From positions 1 through 34,040 of the forward strand of contig BCIJ01000002.1 of assembly GCA_001599935.1 (NCBI GenBank): a stretch of DNA of 34,040 nucleotides. The letters are read 5' to 3'. Source of the DNA: Holtermannia corniformis (Eukaryota > Basidiomycota > Tremellomycetes > Holtermanniales). Within the stretch, counting starts at the first letter, position 1; each line of letters starts with the position of its first letter. The notes under the pieces are model-generated. The model made no database searches. It was given only the letters and a program-made list of their open reading frames with translations, and was not told the DNA's origin. Below, piece by piece: positions 16,098 through 26,988 of this stretch. A program made the translations under genes and the position numbers.

Positions 16098-18573
16098 ATG
16101 CCGATCCCGACCTCGCTCCTGCCCCGGATGACGACCAAGCACCCGCCGCAGCCGTCGAAAGCAATCTCGTCGACCCGCGCCACGTCCCTCGCAGGTCGCA
16201 AGAGACCGCGCGAGTCGGACGAAGGACCCGCACGGACGGCCGCGAGAAGGACGAAAAGCACGTCGGACGCGTTGGCCGGCTCCAGCGTCGTGCGCCGCGA
16301 TGAAGAGGCGTACAAGCGTGGGATGATCCGCGTGTTCGTCTCGAGCGCACTGAGCGAGGTTGCAAAGGTGGGTCATCTTGCTAGGATGTAGCTCACGCCA
16401 GGGCAACACCGAGCACTATACCGAACTCGTCGCCCAGTTCTCGCCAACGCCAACGACGCCGATCCCCGACTTTCAACCGCTCGTTGCCCTCCTCCGCGCA
16501 CTCGCCTCTAATGTATCCCACATCTCGCTCAGCCTCCACCGCTCGCTGATCACGGCGATTCTCAATCTACCCTGGGCGACTGGCGACGACCGCTTTGTGC
16601 GCAGCTATGTCGGGTGGACCGGTGTCCTCGTGTCGGCGCATCCCGAATGTGCGGCCGAGGTGCTCGGCAGGCTCGTCAAAGGGTTGACATGGCGTGAGTC
16701 ACATTAGCCCAACCTAGCTGACGGCAGAACCCACAATCCGATCCATCCTCCACAGTCCGATCCCACGCCGCCTGTTCTACGCCCGCCACCACCTCTTGCT
16801 GTCCCATCTCTTGACGCTGATCCCAACCCTGCCGACCGTCCTGCAGCCGCTCCTGGTCAAAAACGCACCGCACAAGCGAGAACCCGAGGTCAAGCAGACG
16901 ACGTGGATCCGCAACAGCTGCGAGATCATCCGCTACTGTCCCGAACTCGGCGAGCGCATCTGGATGGGCCTGGTCGAGCGCATGCTCAGGATTGATGTAC
17001 GTCTCGGCAAAGCAGGCCACGACTGACGTCAGGTTGAAATCACCTCGGTGCTCGACGACGACTCGGACGCCGGCGATTCGGACGACGAGGACCACTTTGA
17101 TCCCATCACTGGTCTATCGCACGTCGGCCCTCTGCAGGCCGTCGACCCGTTCGACCTGCTCGTGTCTGAAGACTTGCCCACACCGACGCCAGACGACTCG
17201 GATTCCGACCTCGACCTCGACCTCGACGACATCGAGTCGGATCAAGAGTCGCTGCCAGACGAAGAGGAGCGCATCGACCTGGCCAAGGCTCGCCGTCAGC
17301 TTGCCCAGCGCCGCGCGGCCGTCAAGGACATGCAGGCCAAGCTCGATGGCATGCTCGTCTACTTTTTCGACCACTTGCGCAACGTGATGGGCGCCAACGC
17401 CGAGCAACCGGCTGCGGCCATGGCCAGCGAGGCTGGCCTGACACCCGCTTCGACCCCATCGACCACACCGTCCTTCTCGTCCACCGCGTCGTGCGAGATC
17501 CAGCCCCCAGCCGACCTCACGACCTCGCTCGTCCACTTTCAAACGCTCCTCACCATTTTCTCGCGCCAGATCCTGCCAACGACAGCAACACAGCACCTCC
17601 CGTTCCTGCTCTTCCTCACCGCGTCCATCTCACCTCGCCACACCGACCTGTTTCTCGGCTTGCTCGTCTCGAAAGCGCTCTACCCGTCGACCGCACCGAC
17701 TCCGATCGTGCACCGAGTCGCCGCCGCCGTCTACATTGGCAGTGCCGTTTGCCGCGCCCGCTTTGTCGACGACGTCCAGGCCAAGACGGTCATGGGCTAT
17801 TTGCTGGCGTACATTGACGGCAAGCTGCTCGAGTCGACGACTGGCAGCCTCGGCGAGGAGCTGCCCTTGTTCTACGCCGTCTGCCAAGCGGCCATGCTCA
17901 TATTCTGCTTTCGCTGGAAAGCTTTTCAGCTCGACGACGCCGAGTCGGAGAGCGAGGGGCTCGAGATGGAGGGCGTTGCCGAAGGGAGCTCCAAGTGGAT
18001 GCCCGACATGGAGGTCCTCCAGCGCGTCGTCACCAGCACGCTCAACCCTCTGATGGTAAGTCTCTTACCCTTGACATGGCTGACGTCCAGGGCTGCAACT
18101 CGGTCGTCGTCGACACATTCGCCAAGGTCGCCCACCACACCCACTTTGCCTACTGCTTTTCAATCATCCAAGCCAACCAGCAGCCTTCCCTGTCGGCCTC
18201 GACGTCCTCCACCTCACTCCAACGCACCTCGCGCACATATGACATTGCGCCCCGCACCGCCCGCCAGATCAACATTGACTCTGGCCTCGATGGCTACTTT
18301 CCCTTTGACCCATACGACCTGCCGCGGAGCAAAAAGTGGATCCAGCAGCACTACCGCAGCTGGACCGAGGTCGGCATCAATCTGGCACCCGACGACGGCT
18401 CATCCGACGAGAGCGAGATCGACGCGACCGACAGCGACGACGACCTACCACGCGCGTGCCCTGTCAAGATCGGCTCGCTGGGCAAGCACAGCCGGCACCT
18501 GTTTGACACGACGCTCAGCTCGAGCCTCGAGGGGATGAGCATCTCGCCCTTGCAGACAATGGGCCGGTATTGA
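16098..18573 (+). CDS. RRN3: RNA polymerase I-specific initiation factor Rrn3
   Basis: Five exons, 16098-16367, 16402-16693, 16728-16996, 17033-18055 and 18091-18573, give 778 residues, longer than the ~630 usual for yeast. The N-terminal HEAT-like half has the family sequence around residues 70-280 (RDEEAYKRGMIRVFV; TIRSILHSPIPRRLFYARHH). Next is an acidic insert at about 283-345, rich in D and S, as in other Rrn3 proteins. The C-terminal LDGYFPFDPYDLPRSK matches the conserved Rrn3 end motif. A second acidic serine patch (DESEIDATDSDDD) lies near the end. Rrn3/TIF-IA bridges RNA polymerase I and the core factor at rDNA promoters and is controlled by phosphorylation. The long acidic insert accounts for most of the extra length. 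An upstream in-frame TTG is not used as the start. Confidence 0.88.
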
Positions 18574-18679
18574 GTTGTACACTAGTTGTTATATGTAAGA
18601 CGTCGCGGAGCACGTAGCGTTGTTTGGCCAGCTCACTTGCAGACGCGTTCAAGTTGCACTACAAGCAACTACAGCCATC

Positions 18680-21600
18680 ATGGCGCCGGTCCGGACAGTG
18701 CGCAACATGCTCATGGAGGTAGGTCCCACCCTCGAGGCCGGCGCTGACCCGCAGCTGCGCAAGATTTGCCAGCATCCGTACCTCAACCAGCCCGAGCTCG
18801 AGGACCTGACGCAGAGCGATGGGCAACAGCGAGACCGGCTCATCGATGCGAGCGGCAAGCTGGCGTTTCTCAAGCTGCTGCTGCCAAAGCTCCAGACCAG
18901 AGGTCATCGCGTGCTCCTCTTCAGCCAGGTGGGTCTGCATCGTCGCCGCTGACCCGCTGACCCGTGCAGTTCAAGATCGCTCTCGACCGCAGTAAGTCGT
19001 TTGCCCACTACCCCGCTGACACTCTAGTCGAGGACTTTCTCCTGTTCGAGGGCTTCAAGTTTCGACGGATCGATGGTGACACGCCGCAAGTCCAACGGCA
19101 AAAAGACATTGACGCGTACAACGCGCCTGGTTCAGACATTTTCATCTTTCTCTTGACGACGCGAGCTGGCGGGGTGGGCATCAACCTGGCAACGGCCGAT
19201 ACTGGTAGGTTGGTGCGTAACGACCGGTCTGACATCGCAGTGATCGTCTACGACCCCGACTTTAATCCGCACATGGACCTCCAAGCCATCGCCCGCAGCC
19301 ACCGCTATGGACAGCAGAAAAAGGTGCTCGTGTTCAAGCTCATGGTCAAGCAGTCGGTCGAGGGTGAGTCTTTCCGGCTGGACGTCGCTCATCTGCAGAA
19401 AAGATCCTCCAAGTCGGCAAGAAGAAGATGGTGCTCGACCACCTCGTCGTACGTCTGCCATACCGTTGCCAATCTGACTCTGCAGGTGCAAAACATGGGC
19501 AAGGAAGAAGACATCGACGTCGAGTCCATCCTCCTCCACGGCGCTCGCGCTCTGTTCGAAGACGACAGCAAGAACGACATTGTCTACACGTCCGAGAATG
19601 TCGACGAGCTCATCGACAAGGTCGAGGCCGATGCCGAGGCGCAGGCTGTGGCGCTTGCGACCAACGAGGACACTACCGACAAGCCCAAGGAAACCATGTC
19701 GTTTGACTTTGCCAAGGTCTGGGAGGTTGGCAAGGGCGCGAGCGAGCTTGTCGAAGGTCAAGAGGATGAGCAAGCGGCATTGAACCGTGGCTACTGGGAA
19801 GAGGTGGTGCGCAAGGCAGAAGAGGCACGCAAGCAGCAAGAGGCGGACCGCTCGTCGCGAGGAGCGAGGAACAAGGCGCCGGTCGTGAGTGCGCACACCA
19901 ACGATAGCGCTGACAACTCAGTACACGCTTGCGGGGCCAGTCTCACCCGGCAGCTCTTCGGTCAAGAGCAAAGCCAAAAAGGGCAAAGGCAAACAGCCCA
20001 TCTCTGCCGAGACCATCCGTCTCGATAGCGACACGTCCGACGCCGACTTTGCCATCGATGCCCAAGCCGGAGACAGTGACGACGACTATGACCTGGCACC
20101 AATGCCCGACGAGCTCGCCGAGCTGTTTGGGCCAGAGAGCGTCCCCCGACCGGGTGGTGCGGTCCTCGGCGACGACAGTGCCAAACGACGCAAGCACAGT
20201 CAGGCGGTCAGCAACGCTGGCCCATCCGCGCCCATGGGGTATTCTGAAGTCCGCCCTGTCCAAGCGCTTACCCAGGCCAAGCCGGCCACCCAAATGCCCG
20301 ACGCAATCAGGCTGATCCTTCAGGCTACGTCCAACCCGGCCCCTCGACCGCCAGAGTTCCCCTTCAACCCGGGCGAGTCGGCCGACATGAAAGCGTTTGC
20401 GGCCGGTCGCAAGCTTGCGGGCTTGCTCTGGCGAGTCATCAGCGAGCTCAAGATCGACGGCCTCATCAACTTTTACTCGTTTGCAGGCCGGAGCGATCTG
20501 GAACCGGCCATGCGCCGACGAGCCCTGGAACCGCTCTGTCAAGGAGCCGACCAAAGTCTTCGCAAGACTTCCGTTACCGCATACTTTACTCAGCCACAAA
20601 ACGTTGCCGCCTTTAACTGGATGATCCAGCGTGGATTGCCTTTTGTCATGCACGCCAAGGATCCCGTCTTCTTCCACTACAGCCAATCGAGCAAGGCGCA
20701 ACCAACCCGCCCATCCCCGATGCAAGCGACCGCTCCGTTGGTTGCCCAGGCGCAACCGCCAAAAGTCGTCAAACCGCCATCATACCCTGTCTCACATCCT
20801 GCGAGCGCGACGCCCGCAGCCGCTCAATCAACACAAACGGGATTGATCCAGGCAGTCCGGCCAAACGAACAATCCAAACCTGTACAGAAACAGCAAGCAA
20901 CGCCAGCCAGCAGCTCGAAAGCGTCCACATCCGGCCTGTCGTTCCAGCCCGCCCAGCGAAAGCCGACCACCGAGACGCTGGCCCCGTGCGAGCTGTGCCA
21001 TCTGGTGAGTCGACGACCGCACTACGTTAGCTCATCCCTAGCAACACTTTGAAAACTGCTCCACCGATCCAGTAAGTGCTTAGCAGTCTCTCGCCCGTGC
21101 TCACCGCGCAGGAAATCCAACGATGCTACGACATGCGCCGCCACATACTCAACAACCCCAAATACAGCGCGATCGAGCGGGTGCGTCTCTTGCGCTTTGG
21201 GCGTACTGACCCTTACAGGAGGAAGGTCTCAAGCAAGTCGACCTGATGCTGCTCGACCACGACATTGTCATCCCACCGCTGCCTCAGCCGGGCAAATCAA
21301 AGGCGACTCCCACCGAGGTGATTGTGATCGACGACGACGAGCCGCAAAAGGCACCCGACGTACGCTGCCCCGTTTGCGGCGGCGGTCATGATCCTGCAGT
21401 CTGCAGCTTTGTGCTTGAAGGCTCTGAACGAATCGCAGAGTGAGTCGGACTCGGACGCAAGTCGTGACTGATCACGGCAGTCTTTTGCGCAAGGGTGAAA
21501 TCCACCCTACTTCCGTCGAAGGCTACGTTCGCTTGTACCAAAGAGTCGTCGCGTACGAGCGTTTGCGACAGCAACAGCCACCGCCGCCTCCGCCGATCAG

Positions 21601-21868
21601 CACGGAACCAGTGCCCAACCCGTATGGCCGCTGTTGGTTCTGCGACCTCGAGTGCGGCAACACTATCCGCGAGTGCATCAACTCGCGTGGAGGCCGGCCG
21701 TCGCTCAAAAAGCGGATCCGGCAGCTCGACCAATGGCTCAGTCAGCCTGGCACCCAGGATCCCGAGCAGTATCAGACCCGCGCCAAGGGTGTGCTCATGA
21801 AGGTGTACAAGGCGGTGAGTGCGTGGGCTGGTGTGAATTCACTGACATCGCAGTGGCCGCGCGAGTAG
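18680..21868 (+). CDS. SNF2-type remodeler C-terminal half (first ATPase lobe missing)
   Basis: Thirteen exons join in phase to 911 residues: 18680-18718, 18755-18928, 18970-18991, 19028-19204, 19241-19363, 19399-19448, 19486-19884, 19922-21004, 21042-21071, 21112-21180, 21219-21439, 21481-21814, 21854-21868. It starts just before the RecA-2 lobe: LRKICQHPYL (14-23), HRVLLFSQ (64-71), RRIDGD (91-96), LLTTRAGGVGINLATADT (120-137) and ARSHRYGQ (155-162). The C-terminal part has three cysteine clusters (CELCH; CPVCGGGHDPAVC; CWFCDLECG), probably zinc-binding, and low-complexity Pro/Gln/Ser linkers. The sequence is closest in style to CHD/Mit1-like remodelers. Walker A and DEAH lobes are absent: RRN3 ends 106 bases upstream. 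In those bases, FKLHYKQLQ is readable in another frame, a likely relic of the lost part. As written it cannot hydrolyse ATP alone, so it is either a truncated gene or a repurposed C-half. Confidence 0.75.
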
Positions 21869-21876
21869 TACAATGT

Positions 21877-24294
21877 TTATTGCCAATACTGTCTAGCGTA
21901 CAGGCCCCATACCGTGCTAATGTCCAGCCCTTGCGCGTACGGCTCGGCATCGCTTGCGACGAGCTTTGACGATGGATCGAGCGCGTGCACCGCGCGGACT
22001 GAACGTCAGCTTTGTCCATCCGGACGCGACTGACTGAAATCGCCAATGAAAAAGTCCATAAACACGACGTCGACGTCGCCCGCGCCCTCGTCGAGGTCGG
22101 AGCTGATAAACTCGCTGGCATTGTCAGCAGACTGTCGGAACCACGGCGACCCACGGGAGCTTCCACGTCTGCGGAACGGGAATGTGCTCGACGTCGTCAC
22201 CGACCCCTGGGCAAGCGTCCTTGGTGACATAGCCCAGTGTCCGGCCTCGTCGCGGCAGCAACGGGACCTGTGCGTGCGCATCCAAGAGGTAGTCGTTCCA
22301 TTGCGCTTGCTGCCAGGCGGCAAACGCTCGGTCGACGTCGGTATCGGGCGCCTCCACGAACTGACTGCTGCCTTGGCGGTTCAGCTGGTCCGTCATGTTG
22401 CGCGCGATCCAACGGGGCAAGGACACTACGAGAAAGGTGCTCTTGCTGCAGGTTAGCCCGGAGACTGTCGGAATCGACTCACAAAGGCGAGACGGTCAGC
22501 TCGTCGTTGCGGTTAAAGGTGCCTTTGAACTGCAATGTCAGCCAGGTCGACCAGCGGGGACGTACCAGATCGAAACGCTGACTGCCAGCGTTGCCAATGA
22601 TCACCCGCTCACCTTTCCGTTTGGCGTCATGGACGACGGCGGGCAGGACTTGCTTGGCAAAAGCCGTAAGGATGCTGCTTGGGTGGCCATATTCGTGTCG
22701 GCCGAGAAACAAATCTTTAGGACTGTTGCCGATCGGAGTAGACACGTTGAGCGACGCGGCGAGCTGATCCAATCGTGTCGAGATCTTGCGTCCCAGCGGC
22801 TGATGGATTAGCGCACTCTGCAGACTGCGCAACCTACCGTGTCAAAGGCTGCGTCCTGTCGCGTGTGGTACTTGTAGCTCGGACGGTTCGCGTTGATATA
22901 TCGCCGAGTGACACTCAGCGACTGACCTGCTACGGGTAGGTCGGAGCTGAGCGTCAGCAGCAGCTCTGCGCCGGGTACGTACGAGACCCATCCGACCGTC
23001 TCCATATATCTCCCCGGCTCCATCCTGCAAACGTCAGTCTTGCGCGCCGTTGCGTCGACGTACGAGATGGAGTACTCGTCAAGCTGGACGCAGTCGCGAA
23101 TGTGAGTGTGGCCGCCTGCGGTGTTAGCAAGGTCGACAGCCGCGTCACGCACCAAAGATGAAGACGGGCGTGAACGGATGCTTGGCTCGGATCTCGTCAA
23201 GCACGAGCTGCCAATCCGAGTCGGCGCCGCGAACTGGCATATGGCCTGCAAGCACGCTGTGCGGTTAGCCGTGTTCGCGAATGCGTCACTCACAAAAAGT
23301 CTGGCCGCTCTTCAATGACCTCTTGGAACCATGCCTCCTTGACGAGCAACGCAGGCGGCTGGACCGTGATGCCTCTGATAGTGTCAGCCGGTGACGCGCA
23401 ACGCAAACACGCACTTCTCATACACCTTGACTGGTCCAGTTAGCCGAGCTATCTAGACACGCACTCACAGTCGAAGAGGATGCCGAGCGCCGTCACCTTG
23501 CGGTTCCTGACCGATTCAGCACCCCTCAGCCCGCCGCGGACGTACTGCTTGGTAGTAAACTTGACGTAGCGTTCACCGATGGGGATAGACTGCTCGCTGA
23601 CGGTAATGTTGGTGTTGGACGTGATGAAGCGGCCGTTCCTGCATGCGTCAGCCTGTACCGACCGAGACGCAACCCACCACTGGCCCACTCCGTCCGCGAC
23701 CTCCTTTGCGGTCGAATACTTGTACAGCTCGTGGTTGCCAATGGCCAGCACGTCGTAGTCGATCATGGCGATGATCTGGTCGGTGAGGCCAGCCCCTGTC
23801 GGGTCGGAAGAGACGAGACCTGACCCATCGTGGTGATCGCCCTGGTCACTGCCGCCCCGTCAGCGCTGTCGTGTCAAGGCCAACTCACACCACGAGCAGG
23901 TCCACCCCGCGTTTGTCTGCCTCCCTCCGCAGGTGAGTCACAAACGACGCGAGATCGCCAAAGTCGCCAGAGTAGTTCTAACCCGAGTGAGTGGAGCAGA
24001 AGAGTCGAGCACGCACAGGCTCTGGCCAGGTCGCCTGCATCCATCAGCACACTGGGTAGACGGGCCGAGCACCTCACATGCTGATGTCCTAGTAGCCAGC
24101 CTGTCGAGTCAACCCGGCTCTGTCCGTACCAGCGACTCACCGTGGATGTCCGAGGTCGAGACAAAGTTGACGTCCTTCCAGACGAGCGGTCTTGTGGGGA
24201 CCGGAATAGCTCGAGGCGACAGCTCGCTGGGCGTGCTAGACGCTGCAAGGGTAGAGGATAGCCCCAGCACGGGGAGCAGGGCAGTCCAGTGCAT
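21877..24294 (-). CDS. Secreted calcineurin-like metallophosphoesterase (5'-nucleotidase type)
   Basis: Fifteen exons join in phase to 624 residues: 24294-24141, 24100-24078, 24034-24017, 23977-23889, 23848-23678, 23638-23469, 23430-23415, 23374-23294, 23256-23153, 23115-23064, 23024-22838, 22799-22483, 22445-22155, 22114-22035, 21998-21877. It starts with a signal peptide (MHWTALLPVLGLSSTLAASS). Metal-site motifs appear in order: DIHG (49-52), GWLLGHQHATWPEP, DQGDHHDG, AIGNHEL, LAGHMP and GGHTH. The C-terminal domain ends with TLGYVTKDACPG and DVDVVFMDFFIGDF. The pattern is that of fungal extracellular 5'-nucleotidase/UshA-like phosphoesterases, which release phosphate from nucleotides. The usual GDxxD site reads GDHHD, which is compatible. 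The stop lies 8 bases from the stop of the convergent remodeler gene. The donor of the 13th intron is chosen as GTGGGT; an alternative lies 12 bases upstream. Confidence 0.85.
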
Positions 24295-24543
24295 TCTGCG
24301 GCAGTAGCTCGTCTAAGAACAGTGATGTTCAATGTCCGTGCTCGGCGAGTGCTAGAGCGTGACGCACTGCGTGTGGCTTGTACTTGCTCGGCCTGTTAAC
24401 CGTCGAATCCGACTTGCTACACTTGGTATACAATCGTCAAAGGAGCCCATCACGCATCAGCGGCCCACACAGATAGACAACCAGTCGACATGTTTGCATC
24501 CTTCGCACACATTATTCGCACACATCCTCCGCACAAGCCTGGC

Positions 24544-25261
24544 CTACCCCAGCGTCTGGTAGCCATCCCTGCCCCGTCCTTGACCTGTTGGGTGGCCTTG
24601 ACCATCATCCGCGTCGGCCGTACCAAGGGTGAACCCGCCCGAGGTGGGAAATTGGCCCGGCGGCGGCGCTGGGTGCTGCGTCTGGGCGTGGTGGGATGCC
24701 GCGTTGCCCGAGCCCGGAAAGCCACCGGGCATCGTCGTCGGCAGGCTCCACCCTCCAGCCGCTGCACCTCGTCCCCCGATGAACGGCAGGGCAATGTTGA
24801 TATCATCACCCCTCGACCGCAGCGTCGAGAGCGTGCTGAAAAAGGTGGGGAGCTTGAGCAGGAACAGGACGAGCGTGAGGACGAAGCCGATGAATGACAG
24901 CGAGGTGGTGAGGAGCTTGATAATGTCGAGCAGAAGCGAAAAGAGGAGGAGCGAGGTGAACTGCGTCGGGTCAGCGGGAGGATTGTATCGACTAGCATAC
25001 GTTGCGCAGAGGGTAGGTCGAGGTCTGCAGCTCGATAGCGACAATACCAAAGACCTGCAGTGTCAATAACGGCTGAAGCTGTCAGTATCAACGCACAAAG
25101 AGAGGCAGGTTGTACGACGAGGCCGAAGAGGAGAGCGCCAGCCCGAGCGAAAGGGACTACAGGGGTCAGTACGCGACCTCAAGCGGTCAACCAGCACGCA
25201 CAGCTCCTAGGGATAGCAGCTGGAGCGGATCCTGCGACCCAAGCCTCTCTACGTACGACAT
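24544..25261 (-). CDS. Small multi-helix membrane protein, weakly AGTRAP-like
   Basis: Four phase-0 exons, 25261-25202, 25156-25097, 25054-25001 and 24960-24544, give 196 residues. About four hydrophobic segments fill residues 12-112: around LLSLGASLSLGLALSS, LPLFVFGIVAIEL, SLLLFSLLLDIIKLL and IGFVLTLVLFLLKLP. Then come a short LRSRGDD motif and a Gly/Pro/Gln-rich soluble tail ending QTLG. The NFT-LL-LLDII and LLK-RGDD arrangement recalls AGTRAP (angiotensin II receptor-associated protein)-type four-helix proteins of the Golgi/ER, but this is recognition by shape only. The gene has a divergent promoter with the SDR gene at 25410, 148 bases away. Confidence 0.65.
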
Positions 25262-25393
25262 TGCGGTGGATGTCGAGCAGCAAAGCGAGGGATGCTCTGG
25301 CTGTGCGCGTGCGACTCAATCACGTGATTCTGTCAACGTTGGTGCCCCGCGTCTGCGCTTCTTAGCTTGTTGGCTGTGTGTGTCTGCGCTGCG

Positions 25394-25441
25394 ATGGACA
25401 ACGACGACGATGCACAAGGTAGCACAGTCAAGCTCGCATGA
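25394..25441 (+). promoter_or_regulatory. Short upstream ORF overlapping the SDR start
   Basis: An ATG at 25394 opens a 15-codon frame that ends at TGA 25439-25441, overlapping the SDR start codon at 25410 in another frame. If transcription begins upstream of 25394, ribosomes would meet this ATG first. Its effect on translation is inference. Confidence 0.4.
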
Positions 25442-26914
25442 ACACGCCGAGAGCATCAAGGGGCAAGTAGTTCTCATCACAGGTGTGTTGGGACACATAC
25501 CGCGACGAGCTGACAGCACAGGTGGCGGCGGTGGGTTTGGCAAGCTCCTCGCGGTCGACTGCGCCAAGCATGGGTAAGTCGTCGTACTCGAACAAAGCTG
25601 ACAGTCAGTGCCCTCGTCTTGATCACTGGAAGGACGCCGTCAACGCTGCAAGCCACCATCGACGAGTGTAGAGCCGCCGGCGGGTACATCCTTTGCCATC
25701 TCGCACCGCACGGGCTGACGGAAACCTTGGCACAGGATATGCTCAATGCCGCCGCGGCCTACCGATGTGGTCAAGTATGAGCAGCAAGTTGCCATGTTCG
25801 ACTACGTGCTCGAGACGTACGGCCGTCCGCCCGATGTCGTCTATGTCAACGCAGGAATCACCGGTGCGGACGGCGTTGATGACGAGGTCGATCAAGGTGG
25901 GTTTCGAACCACGGCGCGCTACTGACATACTAGGGACCGCTGCTGCACCTCAGCCTGCAAGCTTTCGCATCCTCGATGTCAACCTCACTGGCGCTCTCGA
26001 CACGGCCGAGCTCGCGCAAAAGTACTGGCGTGAGCACCCGACTTTTGCTGGTCAGCCAACACGCCGGCTCGTCTTTGTCGGGTCGATTTTCTCCCTGCAG
26101 GGTGTGTCGATGGCGGTACGTCCAGTCTGCACATTGCGCGCGGCTTGACGAGACAGGCAACGTACGCAACGAGCAAACACGCGATGATTGCCTACTGGCG
26201 AGATCTGGCCGCGCGAGACAACGCCTTCGAGTGAGTAACTGTGAGACCGTCTCCCTGTCACGCGATTGACAATGTAGGACGCACTTTTTCTGCCCAACCT
26301 TTTCGCGTGAGCACTCGAGCAGCCCACAATCCGTCTAACCCAACTCAGCAACCTCGCTGCTTCAAGTAGGCGATCTCTTGATCGTGGCAGGCTACCCACT
26401 CGTGGATGCCTCCAACGTCGCCGATACGCTGTTCAGCGTGGCCGCCAAGCGCACGCCGGCGTCAGTCGCATCACCGCTTGCTGCCAAGCTCACTCCCTCA
26501 GCCTGCCGACTGCATTCTTGCACTTGAACGACGGTGATCCTGTAGCCCTTGCCGCTACAGAGTTCAGCCCGCTTGATGGTGCTTTAACACACGCCCTCGA
26601 GGAGAGCATCCTCGCCACGGGGTGAGTCTGCACCCTTCGCGGCAAGGCTGACATGGCTAGACCTACGTCCCGCGACGCACCCTCCTGGTCGCGCATCTAC
26701 GGATCAATTGCCAAGACTCTCGACTTGCGCTTGTCCTCGTTGATCAAGCCGTTGGGTGTAGGTCGCTAGATGGTTGACACTTCGCTGACGCCCACAGGCA
26801 TTGGGTCTCCTCTCTGCAACTGCCTACGTGTTCCTGTCGGGTGTCAACCGCATGCCAATCTGGGCAGCAGGTGTGCTTGGCGCGACACTCGGCTTGTCCG
26901 GCTCGATATGGTAA
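25410..26914 (+). CDS. Short-chain dehydrogenase/reductase with C-terminal membrane anchor
   Basis: Eleven exons join in phase to 363 residues: 25410-25482, 25522-25573, 25609-25683, 25736-25896, 25934-26115, 26157-26230, 26278-26306, 26349-26460, 26502-26621, 26661-26757, 26798-26914. The Rossmann signature TGxxxGxG is TGGGGGFG (24-31), NAG lies at 105-107, VGSIFS gives the catalytic serine region, and YASSK (184-188) the catalytic Tyr and Lys. The last ~40 residues are hydrophobic (LGLLSATAYVFLSGV; GVLGATLGLSGSIW), which suggests a membrane anchor. A classical SDR with a C-terminal anchor could be a 3-ketosphinganine reductase-like or related lipid-acting enzyme; the substrate is not shown. 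The gene is convergent with the chitin deacetylase gene, with stops 74 bases apart. Confidence 0.78.
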
Positions 26915-26988
26915 ACGACAGTGTGGCGAAGTATGCATGTCATCAATGTCCGTCATCGCAATGCTAGTGTCCCTGCTGCCCAACCTGT

